From: Coenobita brevimanus
Taxonomy: Eukaryota > Arthropoda > Malacostraca > Decapoda > Coenobitidae
Assembly (NCBI GenBank): GCA_032717465.1
Contig: CM064715.1
Location: forward strand, 37,959,604 to 38,023,603
Direction: 5' to 3'
DNA: 64,000 nucleotides
The notes below the pieces were generated by a model, which did not search any database, was not told the DNA's origin, and was given only the letters and a program-made list of their open reading frames with translations. Shown here piece after piece: positions 56,112-64,000 of the stretch; position 1 is the first letter of the stretch, and each line of letters starts with the position of its first letter. Both the position numbers and the translations under genes were made by a program.

Positions 56112-56997
56112 GCTCCTCCCCGGCGCGGCTGCCGGCCGTTGCTGGGTGCCTGTGGGCAACGAAACAAAGGCAGCTACCGGCCGTCTCTTCGTCGTAGACA
56201 CGGCTACTGGCCGTCGCCTGGGCCCGACTCCCTGACAGGGATGCAGGCGAAGTGCAGCTACCAGGTATCACATGCCTGTAAGCACAGCTACCGGCTGTCA
56301 CCTGAACCCCGTATAGAGGATGTCATGCTGATGACGAGCGGTTGCAGGCCGTCTTCTGCCAATGAATGCAGCTACCGGCCATTGACTGTGTCCTGTCCTC
56401 TAAGGCAACTACAGGAGGAGAGGGGATGTATCCTTCTCTTCCCAGCATGGCTACTGGGCATTACTGGTTCCTATAGGGGGCTATAGCAGCACCGGATGGG
56501 GAAGCAGCTACCGGCCGTCTCCTGCCATGGGGCCCGGCTACAGGCCATGGCCTTTTAAGGGTGCGGCTACCGGCCGTCGCCTGAGCCCAGCTACAGGCCG
56601 TGGCTCATAATGGGGAGCGGCTACCGGCCGCCTCCTGAAGGGCAGAGTGGCTACTGGTCGTCTCCTGAAGGTCTTCTGAGCGGCTACCGGCCGTCTTCCG
56701 AAGGGCTGAGCGGCTTCTGGCCGTCTCACAAAGGGCACAGCTGCTGGCCGTCACTGCAGTGCTGCTTGGAGCTAAGGAAGTAGCTCCACCCCAATCCTGT
56801 CGAGGATCAGCTCGCCCGCAAGGTAGTCTCCGTTTCCTGCTATGGTGGCGGGGGTCGAGTTCCGGGTCATTGGGGCGTGTGGCCCAGGTGGACAATTATG
56901 TCCCTGTTGCCCGGGTTCGGATCGCGCTTTGTCTACCCCTCCATAGGCTCCTCCCTGGGGTGTTGTACTGTCCTCAGTAACTATTCCCGGCATTTTA
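56112..56997 (-). repeat. A-like LTR, terminal part with GGCCGTC minisatellite
   Basis: 56129-56745 is a tandem array around GGCTACCGGCCGTC. The next ~230 bases match 60690-60921 (GCTCCACCCC...CTCGCCC, TCCTGCTATGGTGGCGGG, CCATAGGCTCCT) and end in GCATTTTA at 56997, the LTR edge of family A. No internal element sequence follows. Confidence 0.75.
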
Positions 56998-57130
56998 TCT
57001 ATTTCATATACCAATATATTTCTATATGAGTCACATGACCTGTTGGTCTTCTGCCATAAAACTGTACAAGGTACAAACTCTCTAAATGTGCTAGTTTTAT
57101 ATTCTTAGATCATCCTGTTTCCTCTTGCAG

Positions 57131-57772
57131 GTGACAGCTGCCGAATTGGCCCATGTCTACCATACTGCAAACACAACTTGAGCTACGTAAGTGCAGACTG
57201 TGGACAAAAGCTTAATCAGACGATATTCGGTGATTCTGATATAGCGAAAAAGATATCTTGTGGAAGAACCAAAGAAGAGGTACTGGTAATAAATATCCTT
57301 GCTCCCAGAGCTGTGTGTGAAATTGTCAACATTTTGTCACCAACCTCACCGAGACAGTGAGAAACCTGTTCCATTTTCTCTTCAAACTGATGCATCCAGC
57401 AAAGGAAACAGGAAAATGTTTTCCCTTGCTGTGTGGTATTTCACATCAAAGGATGGTATTCAAAACAAAATGTTTGATTTCGTGGAGACTCCAGATGAAT
57501 CGGCAGAGGGGATAGTGAGCACTCTTACAAGTTCGCTGTCTACACCAAACTGCATACGGAACAGAACGACCTTCTCCAAGGAAATTGTCATGTACACATC
57601 GTGCATAACATAGTTAACATGCATTGAACAAATTCACTTTGGTGGATGTTGAGAATGTGGTGCTGAGGATATATAGCCATTTCTCAATCCCTCCCATCTC
57701 CAGAATTTTTGCAGAACTGGACTTCTTTTAGGTCATACTTCATCAGCCCTGGGGAGGAGTGACCTAAGCTAG

Positions 57773-57838
<66 letters not shown>

Positions 57839-58680
57839 AAGTTGCCTTTGGAATCAGACGGGGTAAATGAAGAACCAAATGTTCTTGAAGTATATCTTCT
57901 CTTCTGTAACAACATTTTGTCCATCTTTGAAAAGGTGGTCAAGAAGCTTGAGAAGAACGACTTATCTGCCATAAACCTCATTCCTGTATGAAGTCTTTTA
58001 GGGCAAAGCTTATCCAGAGGAGGAAGGATGGGGTTCTATGGATACCTCACAAAGGTGAAGTTGGGGCATCTTTCTACTACTGACGCAAACATTGCAAAAG
58101 AAGAGTTTCAGGCATTTCTCAGCACTGCCATCATGTATGTGGAGAAGTGGTTCGACTTTTCTGAGGACAACTGGCATCATTCCTCCAGCCCCTCTCACTC
58201 CATACCAAGTTGTGCTTCTCTGCCATGGAGAAAATAGTTGAGAAGCTCAATCTGATAAATAAACTCAAAGTGAATATGGATGAGCTGTATGATGAGTTAA
58301 CAGCTGTTGATGACATTGTGAAGAGGCTAAGATTGGGAGAGGACTGAAAGTTCAAAAGCACAGCTGCTAGGTGGAAGACCGTCTTCCACACCCCTTGTCT
58401 TCATAACATGCTGTCTGTCATCTCGTACATCTCGGCTGTACCAGTTTCATATTCTCTCTCATGCAAAATAAATGAAGTGACACCAGAAATAGATGCTCTA
58501 TTGAGCTCATAACGTCTGAGCTCCTTGTTACTCTAAACTTTAAGCTTTCATGTGCAGAGTTCCATAGAAAAAGGCAAAAGGCTTCTTCTTGCAGCAAGGA
58601 GCAACACAAAGAATTCGTGGAAGGGGAAATAGGGAAGAGTTGTTTCATTGCCTATATTGTCACACTACATTATGCAAGAT
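57131..58680 (+). pseudogene. Degenerate hAT-like transposase-derived gene
   Basis: Broken frames in several registers. They include TAAELAHVYHT, ADCGQKLNQTIFGDSDIAKK, PFSLQTDASSKGNRKMFSLA, DFVETPDESAEGIVSTLTSS, LSTTDANIAKEEFQAFL...VEKWFDFSE and, near 58460-58560, FSLMQNK...TRNRCSIELI, a hAT dimerisation-like end. I relate it to the DUF4371/ZBED-type hAT-derived proteins common in animals. It begins just after a CTCTTGCAG that could be a splice acceptor. A TA microsatellite (57775-57836) interrupts it. Many stops. Confidence 0.6.
57775..57836. repeat. (TA)n microsatellite inside hAT-like pseudogene
   Basis: 31 TA units. Confidence 0.95.
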
Positions 58681-58821
58681 ATTTTGTTGACAATTAAAAA
58701 TAAACTAAACAACTACCAGGAACTTTGATTTATTGCTACTTGCATCTTTACGTTATAAATGAAAATAATACCAAAATTGGGTTTAAGGAAATTGCTGGTA
58801 AAGTTAACATATATTTGTTTC

Positions 58822-60921
58822 TGTAATGCAAAGTGTTTTATGGGCCGGCTTCCCGTCCCATAAACGCCTAGTGTGTAGCGGGGCTCTCTTTTTAGACCGG
58901 AGCTTAGACAAATAGGAGAGAGGTAGGACACAAAAACTCAAGGCAACAACCTTACACGTGTATTACTAAGTTGGACAGGGGAACGAATAGATGTCACTGG
59001 TACATATACACTGGACAATTATAACTCTTACGTTTAGATATGGGTTATCAGTATCACGCAGGATACTGCTCATATCAAATAGCACTTGAGGCAGAGTATT
59101 ATTAATTATAGGAAGTCTGGGTTTTCTTCAGTATATTCGTGGAGTCACTAATATTGTTCCGTGTTGGTGAGGGTTTCTTTGGCACTGGAGTCTGGATATG
59201 GTCTTAATATTAGGAGGTATTTTCTGGTGGTAGCATATTCACTCTGATAGACCCGACTCTCACTGGGTGGCCGTATTTGCATTTGCACTGTCACTGTTAA
59301 TCACTCCACCACTTTGGTATTATCACTGATTCCCACTAGAGGGTTAGTTCACTGTTCTGCCTCTATATTACTAGATCACAGACACTGTATTATCACTGTC
59401 ACTCCTTTCAGATCCGGGCGTTGGGGTGGTCAGGTAAAAGGGTCGGCGGAGGCGTCACAGTTCCACTACTGACAGGGCTGGGTTCCGCCAGGGACCTCTA
59501 CATCTAGAGGCCACAGGATCATGCGCAGGGGTGTCCTTTCTCGTCCGGGGCTCTGGGTGGCGAAGGGCCCCGTTCCCTTCGGGCTGGGGGCAGGAGTACG
59601 GCCCTGAGGGCTGGGGCCGAATAACTGCCTGAACCTTTTGCTTAGGTGCCTGACGGAGGAAGAAGATCTCTGGTGTAGGGGTGCAGGGAGTTCCCGCCTG
59701 GTAGTCCTGGGGGGGGGGTCTGGGGTTCACGAGGGCTGCGGTCCCCGATGCTTGGCCGTGCTGTCAGAAAGGGGCTGCGGCACCGGTCTGCGTCAGGGTC
59801 CATCAGGTGGGCTTCCTCCAGAGCCAGTTGCAGGGAGCAGCGGCTGGGGGAGACCACAGGGCCTCTCCAGTGTTCTTCTAGGCCCGGGACTCCCTCGGGG
59901 TCGTGGGCCAGAGAACAGGCGTCAGCTTCTGACGAAGGAGCAGCTACAGGCCGTCTCCTGCAGGGCCCGGCTACTGGCCATGGCCTTCCTTGGGGCACGG
60001 CTACCAGCCATCGCCAGGTTCTGGCTACTGGCCATGGCCTGGGGGAGGGAGCAGCTACCAGCAGACCTAAGGGCACCTTTGGAGCAGCTACAAGCTGTCT
60101 CCTGACGAAGGCGGGAGCAGATACAGGCCATCTCCTGATGAAGGCAGGAGCGGCTACAGGCCGTCTCTTTTAGGAGGGTTAAGCGGCTACAGGCCGTCTT
60201 GAGAAGAACACCTTCGGAGCAGCTACAGGCTGCCCCCTGACGAAGGCGGGAGCGGCTACAGGCCGTCTCCTGATTCCCCTCAGAGCAGGTACAGACCGTC
60301 TCCTTCAGGAGGGTTGAGCAGCTACAAGCTATCTCGAGAAGAACACCTTCTGAGCGGCTACAGGCCATCTCCTAACGAAAAGGGGGGAGCGGCTACAGGC
60401 CGTCTCCCGATTGCCCTCAGAGCGGCTACAGGCTGTCTCAAGGAAGACACCTTCAGAGCGGCTACAAGCCGTCTCCTTCAGGAGGGTTGAGCGGCTACAG
60501 GCCGTCTCGAGGAAGACACATTCAGAGTGGCTACAGGCCGTCTCCTCCAGGAGGGTTGAGCAGCTACAGGCCGTCTCAAGAAAGACACCTTCAGAGCAGC
60601 TACAGGCCGTCTCCTTATTTCCCTCAAAGTGGCTACAGGCCATCTCCTTCAGGAGGGTTGAGTGGCTACAGGCCGTCTCAGGGGTGCTGGCAGGAGCTTG
60701 AGAAACAGCTCCACCCCGAAACTGGTTGGGGAAGGCTCGCCCAGATGGGAGTCTGGTATTCCTGCTATGGTGGTGGCGGGCGAGCTCCGGGGTCATAGGG
60801 GCGTGCAGCCCAGGCAGACTTATGCCGTTGTCACTCCGAATCCTGTTGCGCTGTCATTGCTCCTCTATGGGCTCCTTGTGGGGGTGTTAAGGTGCCTCCT
60901 GTGGAACTATCCTGCATTTTA
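58822..60921 (-). repeat. A-like 3' LTR (third family member)
   Basis: About 2.1 kb, plus strand TGTAATGC...GCATTTTA as in family A. The start shares GACCGGAGCTTAG and GGACACAAAAACTC with the A LTR. Minisatellite at 59936-60680 has the variant unit GAGCGGCTACAGGCCGTCTC. No true gene; frames here are repeat artefacts. Confidence 0.8.
59936..60680. repeat. LTR minisatellite, GGCTACAGGCCGTCTC variant
   Basis: More than twenty units with spacers such as CTTCAGGAGGGTT and GAAGAACACCTTC. The same GGCCGTCTC core as the A LTR, with GGCTACA replacing GACAATA. Confidence 0.9.
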
Positions 60922-62185
60922 CCACCGTCTGCTGGGAAAAAGTCACCTCCCTGTGACTGGAGGTGGTAACCTTTGGTGTCGTAGGTGGTGTAGACTGGCT
61001 GTAGGTGTTGGAGGAGTGCGTGCCAGGCTGTGGTGGCAGAGTTTTTGTCTTGTTGCTCAACGCAGGTGAGGAAGAGGGTGGATGAGTCGGTGGAGAAGCG
61101 GAGGAGTTGTAGGAGGTGGTGAGGTCCTCGGACTCATTGTTTCCGTCCAAGGGGCAGCACCCATACAGCTTGTTGAATCTTTATGGTGCTGGTTGTTGTC
61201 TTTGGTGAAGGGAGGTGTTGAATGCTGGAGATGGACGGTGAGTATGGGGTTTTATGCCGGGGTAATGCAACATGGAGTCTCTGGGGAGTGTAGGTGGCTG
61301 GGATTTGTGCTTGGTGTATCGTGAGTGTGAGATGGTTTAGGGCAGGGGTAGGGGTGTCATTTTGCAGCAAGGTGGGTGGGGTAGGAGAGTTGGTGTATTG
61401 GGAGGGTGGGCGGCAGAGGCGCCTGGAGCATTGATGGTTGGTTTGAGGGTGGATGTGGGTGGTGATGTGGGTGTGTGGGGTTGGCGTGTGTGTAAGGTGC
61501 GTGGAGCATGCGAGGGCGGCCGTGAGGTGGCAGGGATGTGGGCGGCACGGCGTGGGGAGCGGGGTGTGAGGTGAGTGGGTGGTGGTGTTGTGGGGGTACG
61601 TGCAGGCGGTGGGCTGGGAGTTGCAAGGGCAGTGGTGGGCGGCGGCTGGGACGGGGGTGTGGGGGTGTGAGCAGGACATGTGGGGCTGGGCGTGGGAGAG
61701 GAGTTGGTGGGTAGAGAGGAGGTGGGGGAGCAGCGGGGTGTTGGTGGTGTCAGTGGGTTGTCAGGTGAGGTGTGATGCAGCATGACAGAAGGTGAGGTGG
61801 AGGCGACGGGACAGGGGGAGGGAGAGAGAGAGGGGGAGGAGGAGATGTAGCAGTCATAGGTGGTAGGGGGGGACGGCACAGGGTAGAGGATAGGAAGGGC
61901 CTGGGGCCGGGGTGGTGGGGGCAGGAGTGTGAAAGGGGCGCACATGCCGGTTTCAGAGGGTGCGGGGAGTGCTGTGGATCTCGATGGTTACCTGATAGGG
62001 GTTAGGGGCGGGGATGATGGTGTGGGGTCCCGTGAAATGCGGAGCTAGCTCGTAGGGGGTGGGGAGCTGGGCTATCATAACCGTGTCACCCGGATTATAG
62101 GGGTTGAAGGTGGTGTCGGAGCTGAGGCCCAGGTTGTTTTGGAGGTGGGTCAGGCGGCATTTAAGGTGGTGTAACGGGTCTGTCT
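60922..62185 (-). pseudogene. A-like element internal 3' end (Pro-rich tail and integrase C terminus), truncated
   Basis: On the minus strand, 62180-61950 encodes the integrase C-terminal SH3-like region equivalent to 1230-1030 (GDTVMI...PHELAPHFTGP-like), followed by the Pro/Ser/His-rich tail down to about 61134. Homology stops at CGGGTCTGT near 62180, so the rest of the element is deleted. Bases 62186-62358 hold nothing recognisable. Confidence 0.7.
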
Positions 62186-62358
62186 GTCTGTTTCAATTAA
62201 TTCTCTTTGTTCCTAATTTCGGTATGCAAAAAGAACTGACATATTCTGTATGATCTTGAGTGTTGTAAGTGATTAGGGTTTACACCTCCAGCTCAGGAAA
62301 ATAAGGAACATCCTACCACTGAGGTTGGGAGGGGAGAGGTTTACATGTGAAAGGAAAC

Positions 62359-64000
62359 TAAAATGCAGTATAGTGCCACAGGAGGTTCCCCAACACCCCA
62401 CAAGGAGCCCATACAGGAGCAACAACAGCACGACGGGACTCGGAGCGACAACGGCATAAGTCCGCATGGGCCACTCGCCACTATGACCCGGAGATTGCCC
62501 GTCACCACTGAAATTTGTGAACTGCAGCATAGTGCCCCTGGAAACTCCCAGACATCCCCACCAGGACCCCACAGAGGAGCTGCAGCCGAACCGCGAGACT
62601 CATTGCGACAACGGCACAAGTCAGCCCGGGCCGTAGCCCCTATGATATGCAGCCACCTCACTGTCGCCATAGCAGGAATCTGACTCTGCCTTCAGGGAGA
62701 GGTACCGCTGGATCAGATTGGGGTGATGTCTATCCAGCTCCGATCAGCGCCCCTCAGGAGTTGGCCTGCAGCCACTCCCGCCTTCAACAGGAGTGTGCCT
62801 GTAGCCTCTCCGAAGGTGTCTTCCCCTTTGGGACGGCCAGTAGCCGCCTGCCTCTCGTAAAGGAATCAGTACACCATCGACCTGAGGGTAAGCAGGAGAC
62901 GGCCTGTAGTCGCTCCCGCCTTCGTCAGAAGGTGTCCTTCCAGGGACGGCCGGTAGCAGCTCTACGCCCCCTCCTGCAGGAGTTGGCCTGTAGCCGCTCC
63001 CACCTTCATCAGACGGCCGGTAGCCACTCTGAAGGCGTTTCCCCTGAGTCGGCCTGTAGCAGTTCCTCCCTCCAGCAGAAGGAGATGGCCTGTAGTCGCT
63101 CCCACCTTTGTCAGATGGCAGGTAGCCGCTCCAAAGGTGTTCCCTCGATTTGGCCAGTAGCCGCTCCTCCCTCTGGCAGAAGAAGATGGCCTGTAGTCGC
63201 TCCTGCCTTTGTCAGACGGCCGGTGGCCACTCCGAAAGTGTTGCCCTCGAGTCAGCCTGTAGCTGCTTCCCACCCCTACTGCAGGAGTTGGCCTGTAGCC
63301 GCTCCTGCCTTCGCCAGAAGGACGGTAGCCGCTCTGAAGGTGTCCAGAGGCACGCTGATTCCCCCTCCCAGGCCACGGCCAGTATCTGGGCCTTGGCGCC
63401 TCATGGTCGTGCCCTTGGGAAGCCACGGCCAGTAGCCGGGCCCCACGGCTGGAGACAGGCGAGAGCAGTCCTGCCGCCCCAGCGTGAGATGAGAATCCAG
63501 ACCCCCGACGCAGAGGATGCAGAAGAATTCCAGAGAGGCCCTAATGCCTCCCCTGGCCTCTGCTCCCTACGCCTGGCCCTGGAGAAAACCCACCTGACGG
63601 ACCCTGATTCGGGTTGGTGCCACAGCCCCTCCCTGACAGCGTTGCTTGGCTCTGGGGGCCGTAGCCCTCGGGTACTCCAGGCCCTCCCCAGGACACCCGG
63701 GCGGGACCTCCCTATGCTCCGACGGCAGAGGACCTCCACCTCCGGCCAGGACCTGAGCCAGAGATTTCTGGACTTGTTTGGCCCCAGTCCTGAGGGCCAC
63801 ACCCCTGTTCCCAGCCCGGAAAGTACGGGCCCCTCTGCCACCTGCAGTCCCGGACGAGAGAAGATGCCCCTGCGAGTCGTCCCGTGCCCTCTCGGCACCC
63901 CCTCCCCTGGTGCCCCAGTCCCGGCAGAATTGTCGCCGGCATGTCTCCCTGCCACCCCCACTGCATAGTGACTCATGATAGTGTGATATTGCCCTAAGTT
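62359..64000 (+). repeat. A-like LTR in plus orientation, continues past window end
   Basis: Starts TAAAATGCAG, the element-sense start of family A LTRs. It is the reverse of 58822-60921 in content: CACCCCACAAGGAGCCCATA, a minisatellite with GGCCTGTAGCCGCTCC units (62757-63345), then a GC-rich part to the window end. The first ~290 bases hold a diverged tandem duplication with period 159 (62372 and 62531). Confidence 0.75.
62757..63345. repeat. LTR minisatellite, reverse orientation
   Basis: Units of the GGCCTGTAGCCGCTCC type, the reverse complement of the 59936-60680 array. Long open frames across it (e.g. 62647-63435) are repeat artefacts. Confidence 0.85.

Noticed and set aside
59936..60680. 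Regular repeat-spacer pattern resembling a CRISPR array
   Set aside because: Units are degenerate, spacers are themselves repeated, there are no cas genes and the genome is eukaryotic. It is an LTR minisatellite.

Overview
This is eukaryotic, animal-type repetitive DNA. I see no complete ordinary host gene and nothing prokaryotic. The evidence is Ty3/Gypsy and BEL/Pao retrotransposons, intron-bearing Tc1/mariner-like transposases with GT-AG junctions, hAT-type remnants, long TA, CA and CT microsatellites and a 5S rRNA-derived fragment. BEL/Pao restricts it to metazoans. The overall mix fits an arthropod, perhaps a decapod crustacean, but the species is inference.

Layout. (1) 1-7393: minus-strand Ty3/Gypsy element 'A' with ~2.05-kb LTRs; the window opens in its 3' LTR. 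(2) 7394-8454: spacer with a 5S rRNA-derived piece between TA tracts. (3) 8455-14765: plus-strand Ty3/Gypsy-type element whose integrase lies BEFORE reverse transcriptase (Gmr1-like order), inserted in a TA microsatellite. (4) 14839-16941: LTR, primer site and gag of a third element 'B', carrying a small SINE-like insertion at its transcription start. (5) 16942-17041: exactly 100 N. (6) 17042-22231 and 22274-25773: two Tc1/mariner-like elements (X, Y) with long terminal inverted repeats and split transposase genes. (7) 25855-35181: full-length second copy of element A with a CCTTC target duplication. (8) 35182-44642: second copies of items 2-4. Bases 1-16941 and 27803-44642 are therefore one ~16.9-kb near-identical duplication, either real or two haplotypes placed in one scaffold. 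(9) 44897-52932: minus-strand BEL/Pao element inserted in the gag of element B with a CAGGT target duplication. Between its integrase core and integrase C-terminal domain sits a 1.3-kb insertion encoding a cold-shock-domain protein. (10) 52938-54225: rest of element B, truncated before reverse transcriptase. (11) 54226-64000: three relatives of the A LTR (about 54.5-57.0, 58.8-60.9 and 62.36-64 kb, the last inverted), one interrupted by a 671-bp hAT-type MITE, plus a degenerate hAT-like transposase-derived gene (57131-58680).

The genes work only as mobile-element machinery: gag proteins package RNA, pol enzymes copy and insert it, and DDE transposases cut and paste. Most reading frames are broken. 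The most intact is the Gmr1-like pol at 38460-41468. Relative ages by eye: A LTRs differ by ~3%, BEL LTRs by ~3%, Gmr1-like LTRs by ~1%, and the two big copies by less than that outside indels.

The items I consider most novel are the cold-shock-domain retroposon inside BEL, the IN-before-RT element in a probable arthropod, and the A-family LTRs built around a GGCCGTCTC minisatellite.
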